Assembly (NCBI GenBank): GCA_963831155.1
Contig: CAWHOY010000006.1
Location: 1-64,000 of the forward strand
DNA: 64,000 nucleotides
Direction: 5' to 3'
Origin: CAVRXQ01 sp963831155
Lineage (GTDB): Bacteria; Actinomycetota; Acidimicrobiia; Acidimicrobiales; Bog-793
The notes under the pieces are model-generated. The model did no database searches. It worked only from the letters and a program-made list of their open reading frames with translations, and had not been told where the DNA came from. Of the stretch, positions 1 to 9,716 are shown piece after piece. Both the position numbers and the translations under genes were made by a program. Numbering within the stretch: position 1 is the stretch's first letter; each line of letters opens with the position of its first letter.

Positions 1-1257
1 CGATGTACGGATTGAGGGCAGTCGCGATCGATGGCGACGACAGACGCGTAGGTTCGGCACCGCTCAACATCCGCCTCGATACCGATAACGCACTTATCCC
101 TGAAAACGCGACTTACAGCAGAGAGGATCCGGATCGACTCGAGCACGTTGCGACCCATCACGGGGAGCATGATGTTGAGTTCGAAGTTGCCCGCTGCGCC
201 GGAGAACGCGACTGCCGTGTCGTTTCCAATCACCTGCGCGACGACCTGACAAAGCGCCTCGGCGACGACCGGATTGACCTTGCCCGGCATGATCGATGAC
301 CCAGGTTGGAGATCGGGCAGGTGGATCTCCGCGAGCCCGCAACGCGGCCCAGAGGACATCCAGCGGATGTCGTTCGCGATCTTGTACAGGGATACCGCGA
401 TCACACGCAGAACGCCCGATACCTCGACGAGTCCGTCGCGGGCGCCTTGCGCTTCGAAGTGGTCGATCGCCTCGGTGAGTGGAAGTCCCGTAGCGACGCG
501 CAGCCGCTCGATGACCTCGGAAGCGAATCCCGGTTTCGCGTTGAGGCCGGTACCCACTGCGGTCCCACCCAATGGCAGCTCGGCGACTCGCGGCAATGCG
601 TCTCGCAGTCGCGCCACGCCATGCTCGACGGCCGACGCGTATCCGCCGAACTCCTGTCCGAGCGTGACCGGAGTCGCATCCATCAAGTGCGTCCGGCCCG
701 ATTTCACGACTTCAGCGAACTCGTGCGCTTTCTCGCGAATTGCCGCTGCGAGGGATGCGAGGGAAGGCATGAGATCGCGATCAATCTCGATCGCTGCCGC
801 CAGGTGAATCGCGCTGGGAAACGTGTCGTTCGACGATTGTGAGGCGTTCACTTCGTCGTTTGGGCTCACCGAGCGCCCCAGGCGCTCCGATGCCAGGTGC
901 GCGACGACTTCATTCATGTTCATGTTCGTCGAGGTGCCAGATCCGGTCTGGAAGACGTCAAGCGGGAACTCGTTCAAATATTCGCCGTTCGCGATTTCGT
1001 CTGGCGGCAGACGCAATCGCATCTGCGACCCCCGCGTCGATCACTCCGAGCTCCGCGTTGACCTCGGCGCTGGCGCGTTTGATGAGGGCGAGCGCCGAGA
1101 TGATCGCCTTTTCGACGCGCTGACCAGAGATCGGGAAGTTCTCGACGGCGCGCTGCGTTTGCGCTCCCCACTTCGCCGAGGCTGGGACCTTGATCTCACC
1201 CATCGAGTCGTGTTCCATGCGGAAAGAAGGTGCTTCGTCCGAATCAACCGCGGCCAT
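1..1257 (-). pseudogene. fumC: Class II fumarate hydratase, frameshifted and cut by the window edge
   Basis: Fumarase C interconverts fumarate and malate in the TCA cycle. The N-terminal frame reads EHDSMGEIKVP and WGAQTQRAVENFP. After GVADAIASAA, near position 1002, the frame must change by one base to continue as DEIANGEYLNEFPLDVFQTGSGTSTNMNMNEV. That second frame then stays open to the window edge and carries the family signature GSSIMPGKVNP (near 260-300) and a GGTAVGTGLN stretch. The ATG at 1257 follows GAGGCGGGC and is preferred over the ATG at 1281. Every fumarase landmark is intact apart from one extra base, so either a sequencing indel or a recent mutation could explain it. Aspartase is a related family, but the NEFPLD/TGSGTSTNMN context fits FumC better. 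The 3' end lies outside the window. Confidence 0.85.
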
Positions 1258-1409
1258 ATCGCCCGCCTCTCGATCGCTCAACTCGGCAGCTCACGCCGCC
1301 TTTCGGCGTATCTCCCCCGCTCCGCACCGTAGCGGGGCAGAGGATCGTCACGGTTTCGGGACCAACGACGCTTGCGCCCCGACTACCCCACAACTACCGT
1401 GCCGCCACC

Positions 1410-2582
1410 GTGCCCCTGGACCGTGATTTCGCCGCGACCGGTGCACAGCCAAGCCAGACCTTCGCTCGCCGCAGTCGTCGATCCAATGACCGTCTCCGTC
1501 GACGCTCGTTCGTCGTGAGCACAGGTCTGATCCTCGGCGGCCTGGCGCCGCTCTTCCTGGCGCCTCCGGCGGGTGCCTCGAATTCGGTCTCGACCCTTCA
1601 GGCGAAAGCCGCGCGCGTGGCTGAGCAGGTCGCGGTCTTGCAAACAAAGCTGCAAGTCCTCTCCGAGGAATACGACCAACAGAAGACGCACCTCGGCGTG
1701 GTCGAGACCGATATCAAAAAGGACGTCGCCGGGACGAACCGTGCCGAGAACGCGCTCTCGCACGATCGCAAGGATCTCGTCCTGCAGGCGATCGACACCT
1801 ATGTGTCCGATGGAAATTCCGCCGGAGTCTCGTCAATCCTCTCCGCGAAGTCTTCGACACTGCCCGCCCAGCAGGCGTACTTGCAATCGGCGGCCGACTC
1901 GCTCACCACGGCGATCACGAATTACCGCACCGCCGCCCACGTTCTGGTAATGCGCACCCGACAGCTGTCGCTTGCCCGTGCGCAATCCGAATCCACTCTG
2001 AACGAAATCGCCAACGCGACCTCTTCCGCTACGGCCCTCGAGTCCCGGCTCACCGCGACGCTCGCGTCGGTGAAAGGTGAAGAGGCACAGCTCGTCGCCG
2101 AGCAGCAACGCCGAGCGGCGATACAGCAAGCCGCGAGTGCGGCAGCCGCGAACCTCGTCCGGCAGGCAAAGAGCTCCTCGCCAGCCACAGCACCCTCTCC
2201 TCCGGTGCAGACCGTTTCGGACACCGGCGATGCGGCTGGACTAACGGCGGTGAAGGCCGCCGAGAGCCAGATCGGAACTCCGTACGAATGGGGCGGCGCG
2301 ACCCCGGGCGTCGGTTTCGACTGTTCGGGACTCGCGATGTGGGCGTGGGCCCAAGCCGGGGTCAACCTTCCGCACTCCGCCGCTGATCAGTACGCAGACA
2401 TCGCGCACGTGTCGTTCTCGGACCTTCAGCCCGGTGACCTGATCTTCTACGCGTCGGGCGGGTACATCTACCACGTGATCATGTACGTCGGTAACGGCCA
2501 AGCGGTGCAGGCCGAGGACTATGGCACCGTCGTCTCGATCACGCCGGTCTGGCCGGGCGCGTACGGAGCGGGCCGCCCGTAA
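1410..2582 (+). CDS. Secreted NlpC/P60 (C40) peptidoglycan endopeptidase
   Basis: This is a cell-wall hydrolase expected to cut the D-Glu/meso-DAP bond of peptidoglycan stem peptides outside the membrane. The N terminus has an Arg-rich stretch followed by RRRSFVV and a hydrophobic segment ending PAGAS, which could be a Tat or Sec signal. A long Ala/Gln/Glu-rich coiled coil follows (residues about 60-270). The C-terminal 110 residues form the NlpC/P60 domain, with catalytic Cys in FDCSGLAMW and His in YHVIMYVG. This RipA-like layout is common in actinobacteria. Upstream in-frame ATGs overlap the divergent fumC start, so the GTG at 1410 was chosen, but it has no clear ribosome site. GTG 1515 would lose the arginines of the signal. 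Confidence 0.88.
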   Translation: MPLDRDFAATGAQPSQTFARRSRRSNDRLRRRSFVVSTGLILGGLAPLFLAPPAGASNSVSTLQAKAARVAEQVAVLQTKLQVLSEEYDQQKTHLGVVETDIKKDVAGTNRAENALSHDRKDLVLQAIDTYVSDGNSAGVSSILSAKSSTLPAQQAYLQSAADSLTTAITNYRTAAHVLVMRTRQLSLARAQSESTLNEIANATSSATALESRLTATLASVKGEEAQLVAEQQRRAAIQQAASAAAANLVRQAKSSSPATAPSPPVQTVSDTGDAAGLTAVKAAESQIGTPYEWGGATPGVGFDCSGLAMWAWAQAGVNLPHSAADQYADIAHVSFSDLQPGDLIFYASGGYIYHVIMYVGNGQAVQAEDYGTVVSITPVWPGAYGAGRP

Positions 2583-2709
2583 GACCGGCCGGGTCGGTCA
2601 ATCCGGACATCGACGAGGCGCAGACGATCGTGTCGAAACGATGTCGATACGCACGAATTTGTCTTCTCGCACTTTCGCGGAGCTGACGCACGCTCTACCA
2701 TGCCCGGCA

Positions 2710-3660
2710 ATGCGCGCGGTCGTCATCGCCGGTCACCAGGTGACCGTCTGCGACCGAACGGATCCCGAACCGGTAGACCACGATCTCTTGGTCCGCGTCG
2801 AAGCCGCTGGCTTGAACCGCGCCGATCTCCTCCAGGTCGCCGGGCGGTATCCGCCACCAAACGGGGTCGACCCCGACATTCCCGGCATGGAGCTCGCCGG
2901 TGAGGTGATCGCCGTCGGCCCCGCCGTCGAGTGGTTCTCGCCGGGTGATCGCGTCATGGGCCTCGTCGGTGGCGCCGCGCAAGCTGAGCTCGCGTTGTTG
3001 GACGAGCGTGCGGCGCTCAAGGTCCCCGACTCGATGCCGTGGGCGGAAGCCGGAGGATTCCCCGAGGTGTACTGCACCGCACACGACGCGCTCGTCACCC
3101 AGTGCGAACTCGAGAAGGGAGAGCGCGTCCTCGTCTCGGGCGCGGCCGGCGGTGTCGGCGTCGCGGCGGTCCAACTCGCGATCGCGCTCGGCGCGTCGGT
3201 GACGGCGACGGTGCGAAGTGAGCAGCGCCGCGCGGAAGTCGCCGCGCTCGGAGCCGATGCCGTGGCTCCCGACCAGGGGTTCCGACGCGGTCCCTTCGAC
3301 GTCGTCGTCGAATTGGTCGGGGCACCGAACGTCGGGGAGGATCTCGAAGCGCTCGCCACGGGGGGCCGAGTAATCGTCATCGGCGTGGGCGGAGGATCCC
3401 GGACCGAGATCGATCTGTTCGTGCTCATGAACCGCAGGGCGCGCCTCATGGGATCGACGCTTCGTCACCGCTCGATCGCCGACAAGAAGTCCGTTGTCGA
3501 CGGGGTCGCTCGTGATGTCCTTCCCCTCATCGAGTCCGGCAAGGTGAGAGTGCCGATCGATTCGACCTTCGCGCTCGCGGACGCCGACGCCGCCTACCGG
3601 CACTTTGCGGAGCCCGGCAAGTTCGGCAAGGTCGTACTGCTGACAGCAGAAAACGCCTAA
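2710..3660 (+). CDS. NADPH:quinone oxidoreductase-like zinc-independent MDR protein
   Basis: A medium-chain dehydrogenase/reductase of about 316 residues, the usual size for quinone oxidoreductases. The N-terminal GroES-like part reads AAGLNRADLLQ and GRYPPPNGVDPDIPGMELAGEV. The Rossmann part carries the glycine-rich AAGGVGVAAVQLA motif. The structural-zinc cysteines of alcohol dehydrogenases are absent, which supports quinone or enone reduction with NAD(P)H. The product should be cytosolic. The ATG at 2710 (MRAVVI) begins where the family usually begins. The stop codon overlaps that of the convergent idi gene. The exact substrate cannot be read from the sequence. Confidence 0.9.
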   Translation: MRAVVIAGHQVTVCDRTDPEPVDHDLLVRVEAAGLNRADLLQVAGRYPPPNGVDPDIPGMELAGEVIAVGPAVEWFSPGDRVMGLVGGAAQAELALLDERAALKVPDSMPWAEAGGFPEVYCTAHDALVTQCELEKGERVLVSGAAGGVGVAAVQLAIALGASVTATVRSEQRRAEVAALGADAVAPDQGFRRGPFDVVVELVGAPNVGEDLEALATGGRVIVIGVGGGSRTEIDLFVLMNRRARLMGSTLRHRSIADKKSVVDGVARDVLPLIESGKVRVPIDSTFALADADAAYRHFAEPGKFGKVVLLTAENA

Positions 3661-4196
3661 CCCGGAGTCGACCCGCGTGTGCCGCGGTGTCGCTCGGCGA
3701 GTTCGATCACTGGCGCCAACCACGGCGCGGTCTGCTCCGGGGGTTCTCCGAGAACAGAACGCGGCTCCACCCACCGGACCTCCGCGACTTCAGACGCGTC
3801 AGGACGCGGCTCTTCGTCGATCTCACCGACCAAGACGTGATCGAGCTCGTACTCGACGAGTCCGGAGCTCTCGCAGGGCGCTCGATAAATAAGAGAGCCG
3901 ATGTCTGTCAGAGCACAGTCGACGCCGAGCTCCTCCCGCAAGCGCGACCGGGCAGCGGCGACGAGCTCTTCCCCGGGCCGCGGATGGCTGCAGCAGGCGT
4001 TCGCCCAGGCGCCGGGGAAGTGGTATTTCGAGAGCGCCCTTCGCTGCAGCAACGTGCGACCGTCCTGCCGATAGAGCACGACCGAGAACGCGAGATGGAG
4101 GTGCCCGGGCGCTTCGTGCGCAGCGAGCTTCGACGACTCCCCGACGACGCTGCCGTCTTCTGCAACAAGAACGACGGTGTCACGCGGCGGCGTCAC
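3657..4196 (-). CDS. idi: Isopentenyl-diphosphate delta-isomerase, type I
   Basis: Interconverts isopentenyl and dimethylallyl diphosphate, supplying isoprenoid precursors for quinones, carotenoids and lipid carriers. The roughly 179-residue Nudix-fold protein matches the family length. It shows the catalytic-cysteine region NACCSHPRPGE, the Nudix-like AARSRLREELGV helix and the acidic active-site segment EYELDHVL. The GTG at 4196 (VTPPRDTVVLV) starts at the right place relative to the fold. The reading frame stays open for another 330 codons upstream, but that stretch is antisense to the aldo/keto reductase and is not coding. The gene stands alone and converges on the quinone reductase. Confidence 0.92.
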   Translation of the reverse strand: MTPPRDTVVLVAEDGSVVGESSKLAAHEAPGHLHLAFSVVLYRQDGRTLLQRRALSKYHFPGAWANACCSHPRPGEELVAAARSRLREELGVDCALTDIGSLIYRAPCESSGLVEYELDHVLVGEIDEEPRPDASEVAEVRWVEPRSVLGEPPEQTAPWLAPVIELAERHRGTRGSTPG

Positions 4197-4361
4197 TCGA
4201 TCGTCATTCGTCTCATGTGCTGTGATGCGGACCCCCTCACGTGATCGCGTGATTTTCACCGGCCGACGACAGGTGCTCGACCAAGCGATGGTATGACGGT
4301 TATCGGAGGCAACCCCAACTCGCGTGCCTGAGGCGCGGCGAGTGGACAGATGGGAGGGCGT

Positions 4362-5321
4362 ATGGAGTACCGCAGGCTCGGTAATTCGGGTCTCAAGGTC
4401 AGCGTGTTGTCCTTCGGTTCCTGGGTCACCTTTGGGCCCCAGGTCGATACGTCCCTCGCCGAACAGCAGCTCTCCTTCGCTCGCGACAACGGAGTGAACT
4501 TCTTCGACTCCGCCGAGGTCTATGCCATGGGTCAGGCCGAGACGATCCTCGGCGAAGCGATTGCGAAGCTCTCCTGGCCGCGCCATTCGTATGTGATCTC
4601 GACGAAGCTTTTCTGGGGAATCTTCGATGAAGTGAACATGCGACAGACGTTGAACCGCAAGTACCTCATGCAGGCGATCGACGGTTCGTTGCAACGTCTC
4701 GATCTTGACTTCGTCGACCTGTTGTACTGCCACCGGGCCGACCCCGAGACGCCTATCGAAGAGACGGTGTTCGCGATGTCCGAGATCGTCACTTCTGGAA
4801 AGGCCCTCTACTGGGGAACATCGGAGTGGCCCGCGGACGACATCCGCGCCGCATTCGAGATCGCGGAACGCCACCACCTCCACAAGCCGGTGATGGAACA
4901 ACCCCAGTACAACCTCTTGGAGCGGGACAAGGTCGAGCGTGAGTACACCCGGCTCTACGAAGACTTCGGGCTCGGACTCACGACCTGGAGCCCGCTCGCT
5001 TCCGGTCTGCTCACCGGCAAATACCTCCACGGCGCCCCAGAGGGTTCGCGAGCGACGCTGCCCGGATACGAGTGGCTCCGCCCGAGACTTCTCGACAGCG
5101 GCGAGGAGCAGAAGATCGAGCAGCTCGTGAAGATCGCCGGCGACCTCGCGTGCACCCCGGCCCAGCTCGCCATCGCCTGGTGCGCGAAGAACCCGCACGT
5201 CTCGAGCGTGATCACCGGAGCGAGCCGCATGTCGCAGCTCGAGGAGAACCTCGGCGCGGTCGCCGTGATCGACAAGCTGACTCCCGACGTCCTCGAGGCG
5301 ATCGAAAAGGCGATTGCCTAG
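4362..5321 (+). CDS. Aldo/keto reductase, Kv-beta/AKR6-like
   Basis: NAD(P)H-dependent aldehyde/ketone reductase with a TIM-barrel fold, about 320 residues. The catalytic tetrad is visible as Asp and Tyr in FFDSAEVYAMG, Lys in ISTKLFWG and His in LLYCHRAD. The cofactor region near the C terminus reads VITGASRMSQLEENLGA. The start MEYRRLGNSGLKVS resembles the bacterial relatives of voltage-gated potassium channel beta subunits. The ATG at 4362 is preferred to that at 4350 because GGGAGG lies just before it. The physiological substrate is unknown. No operon partner is evident. Confidence 0.92.
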   Translation: MEYRRLGNSGLKVSVLSFGSWVTFGPQVDTSLAEQQLSFARDNGVNFFDSAEVYAMGQAETILGEAIAKLSWPRHSYVISTKLFWGIFDEVNMRQTLNRKYLMQAIDGSLQRLDLDFVDLLYCHRADPETPIEETVFAMSEIVTSGKALYWGTSEWPADDIRAAFEIAERHHLHKPVMEQPQYNLLERDKVEREYTRLYEDFGLGLTTWSPLASGLLTGKYLHGAPEGSRATLPGYEWLRPRLLDSGEEQKIEQLVKIAGDLACTPAQLAIAWCAKNPHVSSVITGASRMSQLEENLGAVAVIDKLTPDVLEAIEKAIA

Positions 5322-5401
5322 ATCCCCGTCGACGTGAACTTGCAGCTTCTTGCCTTTATTGTGAGCACTGGTCCACTAACATCACTGAAAGTGCTTATTT
5401 A

Positions 5402-5416
5402 GTCACTCTAAGTGAC
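5402..5416. promoter_or_regulatory. Inverted repeat upstream of the GGDEF gene
   Basis: GTCACT-CTA-AGTGAC is a perfect 6-bp inverted repeat with a 3-bp spacer, 50-70 bases before the diguanylate cyclase start. A related half (ATCACTGAAAGTG) lies just upstream. The spacing suggests a dimeric transcription-factor site. The binding protein is unknown. Confidence 0.4.
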
Positions 5417-5468
5417 GTAGAGGTAAACAAAGCCAAGCGCTTCGGCGCAGTGTCACGTGGAGGACCAG

Positions 5469-6791
5469 GTGATCAGTGGCGAGGCGGAGATCGTCGACTT
5501 CGAGTCGCGCGCCTACGGAACTGGCGAGCGCACCGGCGCGCCCCGCACGCCGGGCCTTCTCGAACGACTGACCCCCTACCTCAACGAGTCGATCGTCGTC
5601 GTCGACAAGGACGCAACGATCATCGACACGCTCGGCCCACCGGGAGGTCTCCTCGGCAGCGATCAGCTCGTCGGGGGGAACGTCTTCGACTTGTGCCACC
5701 CAGACGACCTCACCCAGTCGCTCGAGTTCACGGTCAGCGTGCTCACCACCGAACCGGGTTGGGAAGGCACCTGGACGACGCGGTTACGACGGGCGAACGG
5801 AGGGTGGGGCACGTACGACCTTCTCATCGCAAACCGGACAGACGACCCGATCATCCACGGCTTCGTCGTCCGAGTTGAAGAGGCTCAGCCGCTCACCGAG
5901 AACGACGATCACTCATCGCTCTTCTCCGACGAGCTCGAGCTCGAGCCGATTGCCGGCTCCATCGCGATCCCGATCGTCCTTTTCGGGGCGCACGGGCTCG
6001 CCTACTACGCGAACGAAGCCGCGCGCGAACTTTGCGGCGAATACCTGGCGTTGTTGGAGGAGGGAGGGCTCGCAGCGATCGCCCGACCGGTGGAACGCTC
6101 GTTCGTGAAGGACGCATTCGAACGACGATTCGGCGCGCCGGGCTCGACGACGATCAATTTTCACCTCGACCCGTCGGGTGAGAATCGGCAAGCCCCGATC
6201 GTCGAGGCACGCCTATCCGCACGCGGGCGGCACAGCGTCTACGCGATCGTCGTGACGCTGAACGACGTGTCCGAGCGCCAGCAAACCGAGGCCGAGCTCC
6301 GCAAACTCGCGGGCGTCGACTCCCTCACCGAGCTGCCGAACAGGCGCTCGTTGCTCGAACTCTTGGAGCGGCGGCTCGCCACCGACGCGGACGGGGTCGG
6401 CCTTTTGTTCATCGACCTCGACGGCTTCAAGGCCGTGAACGACACCTATGGCCACGAGGTGGGCGACGGGGTGCTCGTCCAGATCGGCCAAGCGCTCCGT
6501 GCGCACATGCGCCCCGAGGACGTCATCGGTCGGATCGGCGGCGACGAGTTCGTGGCGATCGTCCAGCACGTGGCGGTGGAACGACTCGTCGAGCTCGGGA
6601 ACCGCGTCGTCTCCGCGATCATCTCCGTCGGCGACAAACGCGCCATGCCGATCTCGGCGAGCCTCGGCTTGGCAGTCGGGAAGCCAGGCGACACACCGCG
6701 GGACCTCTTGAACCGGGCGGATCGCGCGATGTACGAGGACAAACGCGCCCACGGACTCTCGCCCGAAGAGCGCCACGCTTTCGACGCCTAG
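5469..6791 (+). CDS. PAS-PAS-GGDEF diguanylate cyclase
   Basis: Predicted to make the second messenger c-di-GMP from two GTP. The first roughly 120 residues look like a PAS domain (NESIVVVDKDATIIDTLG, GNVFDLCHPDDL). A second PAS-like domain covers about 150-270. The C-terminal 170 residues are a GGDEF domain with DSLTELPNRRSLLELL, the metal-binding FIDLDGFKAVNDTYGH and the intact active site RIGGDEFVAIV. An RPED sequence five residues before GGDEF fits the RxxD product-inhibition site. No EAL domain and no membrane segment are seen, so it should be cytosolic. GTG 5469 is chosen because GGAGG ends five bases before it. GTG 5457 lies upstream in frame. Confidence 0.9.
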   Translation: MISGEAEIVDFESRAYGTGERTGAPRTPGLLERLTPYLNESIVVVDKDATIIDTLGPPGGLLGSDQLVGGNVFDLCHPDDLTQSLEFTVSVLTTEPGWEGTWTTRLRRANGGWGTYDLLIANRTDDPIIHGFVVRVEEAQPLTENDDHSSLFSDELELEPIAGSIAIPIVLFGAHGLAYYANEAARELCGEYLALLEEGGLAAIARPVERSFVKDAFERRFGAPGSTTINFHLDPSGENRQAPIVEARLSARGRHSVYAIVVTLNDVSERQQTEAELRKLAGVDSLTELPNRRSLLELLERRLATDADGVGLLFIDLDGFKAVNDTYGHEVGDGVLVQIGQALRAHMRPEDVIGRIGGDEFVAIVQHVAVERLVELGNRVVSAIISVGDKRAMPISASLGLAVGKPGDTPRDLLNRADRAMYEDKRAHGLSPEERHAFDA

Positions 6792-7633
6792 TTCACCCGC
6801 TCCTCGGTCTGGCCGGGGAAGCTGAGCCCGCGGCCTTCCGGCTCCGCGACGTTCGTGCCCGCGCTCGTCGTCGTTCCAGCGAGCGCACCGGGTTCAACCG
6901 CGAGGTAGGGATACGACCGCACGTGCATCTTCTGCAGGCGGTACTGATACGAAGTCCGAAGCACTCCGAAGCCGTACTTCACGCTGCGGCGGAAGTTGAT
7001 CGATGAAGACTTAGCGTCATAGCGCGTCGGGCAGGAGATCTCGCCGACCCGTGCGCCGGCGATGAGCGCCTGGGCGATGATCTGGTTGTCGAAGACAAAG
7101 TCGTCTGAATTCCTGTCGAACGGGATCGCCGAGAGCAGCTGTCGGGAGAACGCGCGCAGACCCGTGTGGTACTCGGAGAGCTTCTCGTGCATCACCATGT
7201 TCTGGATGAGGGTCAGCGCCCGATTCGACACGTACTTATAGCGGGGCATCCCCTCTGCCACAGAATGCTGTGCGAGGATTCTCGATCCGAGAACAAGGTC
7301 GTACTCGCCGAAGGCGATCATCGCCGCCATCGCTGGCACGAGACGGGGGGAGTATTGGTAGTCCGGGTGGACCATGACGACGACGTCCGCGCCCAGCTCG
7401 AGAGCGAGGCGGTAACAGGACTTCTGGTTGCCGCCGTAGCCGCGCACTTCGTGGTGGCGATGGGTTCTAAGGCCGAGTTCCTCGGCCAGCACGACCGTCC
7501 GGTCGTGGCTTGCGTCGTCAACCAAGATCAGCTCATCGACGACGTCGCGATCGAGCTCCTCGACGGTGCGCCGCAGCGTCTTTTCGGCGTTGCGAGCCGG
7601 TAGGACGACAACGACGTGCTTACTGTTGAGCAC
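6788..7633 (-). CDS. Family 2 glycosyltransferase
   Basis: A GT-A fold glycosyltransferase of about 281 residues, likely moving a sugar from a nucleotide or polyprenyl donor to a lipid carrier or cell-surface glycan. It shows VVVVLPARNAEKTL at the N terminus, the ELILVDDASHD nucleotide-binding segment, and MVHPDYQYSPRLV as the DxD-like region. No transmembrane pair is obvious at the C terminus. The GTG at 7633 (VLNSKHVVVV) fits the fold. The longer upstream frame is antisense to the next gene. It is transcribed away from the membrane protein starting only a few bases away, so the two genes must share a very tight or leaderless divergent promoter. Confidence 0.88.
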   Translation of the reverse strand: MLNSKHVVVVLPARNAEKTLRRTVEELDRDVVDELILVDDASHDRTVVLAEELGLRTHRHHEVRGYGGNQKSCYRLALELGADVVVMVHPDYQYSPRLVPAMAAMIAFGEYDLVLGSRILAQHSVAEGMPRYKYVSNRALTLIQNMVMHEKLSEYHTGLRAFSRQLLSAIPFDRNSDDFVFDNQIIAQALIAGARVGEISCPTRYDAKSSSINFRRSVKYGFGVLRTSYQYRLQKMHVRSYPYLAVEPGALAGTTTSAGTNVAEPEGRGLSFPGQTEERVN

Positions 7634-7639
7634 CGGGAG

Positions 7640-9529
7640 ATGGTAATCGGAGCACCGCCGGCGCAGCCTCGTGCGCGGACCGGGCCATTCATTGCCGTGC
7701 TCGAAGCACTCGGCGTCCTCGCATCTCCGGCCGTGCTCTTTTTTGTTTTGCGCCTGCAGGAGATGACGCCTCCGAGGCTTCCCGACCCGGCGATCTTTAC
7801 GACGTTCATCATTGATCCCCGCGACATGTTCGAGCGCTATTCCGCTGTTTTCGCGTCGACGTCGCGCATGCGAGAGGCCGCCCAGGTCGGATTCGTCGTC
7901 CCGGCGCGCGCCTTTTACCTCGCGTTCGGGGCGGTCGGTGGGTTCGTCACGTTCCGATACGTGCTCGCCCTGATCGCGATCGTGCCGGTGTACCTGTTGC
8001 TGCGCCGCACCTACGGACGCTGGGCGGGTGTCGGAGGCATCGCACTCGTCATGTCGAGCCCGGTGTTCGTCTCGGCGTGGGGGACGAACTATCCCGACTC
8101 GGCAACGATCTCGTACCTGACAGGTGCGACGTGCGCCCTCGTCATGCCGGCGAGAGACCGGGATCGTCCGGCGTGGCTCCTCCTCGCGGCGGTGTTGATG
8201 ACGATGGCCGTCTGGGCGGATGGCGGCGCGGTACCGCTCGTCGTCGCGGCGCTCGTCGCCTACACGCTGATGCGAGCGCTGCGCGAGCGGGGTCATGTGC
8301 TGCGCGACGCGGGCGTGTTGCTTTCCGGCGCGCTGGCGGTGACGGGAATCCTCGCTTTGCTGTCGGGAGTCGAGATCGGCCAGGTGAATTACATCACCCC
8401 GACCTTGCAATCCGAACGCTTCTTGAGCCGGCCATATCAAGAGGCGCTCTGGCACTCGACGAACTGGCGCTGGCTGCTCTACGACCCGTACCTGCTCGTC
8501 CCGCCGGCGGTGTTGATCGCGTTCTACCTCGTCTTCGCGCGCCGCTATGACCGGATCACGAATACACACTTGTTTGTCGCGCTCTGCGGACTCTTCGAAT
8601 TCCTGACCGCGGCGTACTTCCAGTTCATCGGCAAGGTCCAGCTCGTCGAGAACCACTACTTCTCCTCGATGCTCTGGGGGGTCACCATCGTCTTGCTGGC
8701 GTTGGTCGTGGTCGAAATCGCGAAGGACGTCGCTGACTGGGAACCGATCGCGAACAGAAGCGGGCCGGGCGCGCAGAGAGCTGGGTCTCGCCTGGTGCGT
8801 GCCGCACTGCGGTCGATTCCGTTCCTGCTCGTCATCGGTGTGGCGCTCGGCTACGAAGCGGACCGCAACGTGCCGGCAATGAAGTTGGATCCATGGGGAT
8901 ACACGATCGCCGCCATCGCTGTCCTTATCGCCGCGATCTGGCGCGTTTGCCTCGGATGGGACCCCACTGCGAACAACGATCGCCGCGGAACAGCCCGTGC
9001 CGTCGGCGCGTCGGTCATCCTTGTCGGACTACTGGGGACGAACTTGTTGCTCACGGTCGCGCCGACGCTCAAAGTCCCGTCGATGGTCCACGTCGTCGCC
9101 GACCCGGCCCCGACTTATCCGATGTCGCTCGGCGGCAGCGCGACCCAAAGCATCGACCAGTTCCAGGTGATCAGCGAGCTACCGAGTTTCGTCGGCCACC
9201 CCGAGTACAAGGGCGAGCAACTCCTGATGTGGTGGCCGTGGGATCAGCTTCCGCAATTGTTGAGCGCGATCGGCATCTTTCACGCCGACTTCGACTCCGT
9301 CCACGGTGCGTTCCCCGTTCTCACCACGGCGGGGATGTTCACGATCAATCACCGACGCCCTGCGCAGATCCTTCTCATGGACTTAAAAGGTCGCGACTTC
9401 AAAAAAGCGGTGCGTGAGCTCGACCCGTACCGTCCGAAGGTGATCCGTTCCGGCGTTCTGAGAGACGGTGCGTACGCGCTCCACGTCGAACTCGTTGACC
9501 TGCTGAAGTACCTGAAGCGTCCGACCTGA
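7640..9529 (+). CDS. Polytopic membrane protein, possible GT39/GT-C-like glycosyltransferase
   Basis: About 630 residues with some ten hydrophobic spans: near residues 15-40, 90-130, 140-160, 180-210 and 225-250, then a further group from 290 to 380 and two more before residue 480. The last ~160 residues are soluble and probably extracytoplasmic. The pattern resembles GT-C-fold glycosyltransferases that use polyprenyl-phosphate sugars, but no diagnostic catalytic motif was recognised. Its divergent partner is a GT2 enzyme, which supports a role in surface glycan assembly. The start is ambiguous: ATG 7640 follows GGGAG closely, while GTG 7616 would overlap the partner gene. Confidence 0.65.
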   Translation: MVIGAPPAQPRARTGPFIAVLEALGVLASPAVLFFVLRLQEMTPPRLPDPAIFTTFIIDPRDMFERYSAVFASTSRMREAAQVGFVVPARAFYLAFGAVGGFVTFRYVLALIAIVPVYLLLRRTYGRWAGVGGIALVMSSPVFVSAWGTNYPDSATISYLTGATCALVMPARDRDRPAWLLLAAVLMTMAVWADGGAVPLVVAALVAYTLMRALRERGHVLRDAGVLLSGALAVTGILALLSGVEIGQVNYITPTLQSERFLSRPYQEALWHSTNWRWLLYDPYLLVPPAVLIAFYLVFARRYDRITNTHLFVALCGLFEFLTAAYFQFIGKVQLVENHYFSSMLWGVTIVLLALVVVEIAKDVADWEPIANRSGPGAQRAGSRLVRAALRSIPFLLVIGVALGYEADRNVPAMKLDPWGYTIAAIAVLIAAIWRVCLGWDPTANNDRRGTARAVGASVILVGLLGTNLLLTVAPTLKVPSMVHVVADPAPTYPMSLGGSATQSIDQFQVISELPSFVGHPEYKGEQLLMWWPWDQLPQLLSAIGIFHADFDSVHGAFPVLTTAGMFTINHRRPAQILLMDLKGRDFKKAVRELDPYRPKVIRSGVLRDGAYALHVELVDLLKYLKRPT

Positions 9530-9716
9530 GGCGGGCGGACCCGCCCCCACTCGGGCTGCGACTCGCCGTTCCCGCCCGAGCGAGGTTCGACGCCCGAGGG
9601 CTTGCTCGAAGGGGTCAGCCATCTCGGCGGAACGTGCGTCCGGAGACGTCGGGCATGTGTCGAGAACAAAAGGTTCTGAATCCAAGCCCCAGATCACACA
9701 ATTCGGGTCGGTGTCA

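Noticed and set aside
4197..5198. Long minus-strand open frame continuing upstream of idi
   Set aside because: It is antisense to the well-supported aldo/keto reductase, and its translation shows no family features.
7640..8656. Long minus-strand open frame upstream of the GT2 gene
   Set aside because: Arg/His/Asp-rich antisense translation of the membrane protein gene, typical of high-GC shadow frames.
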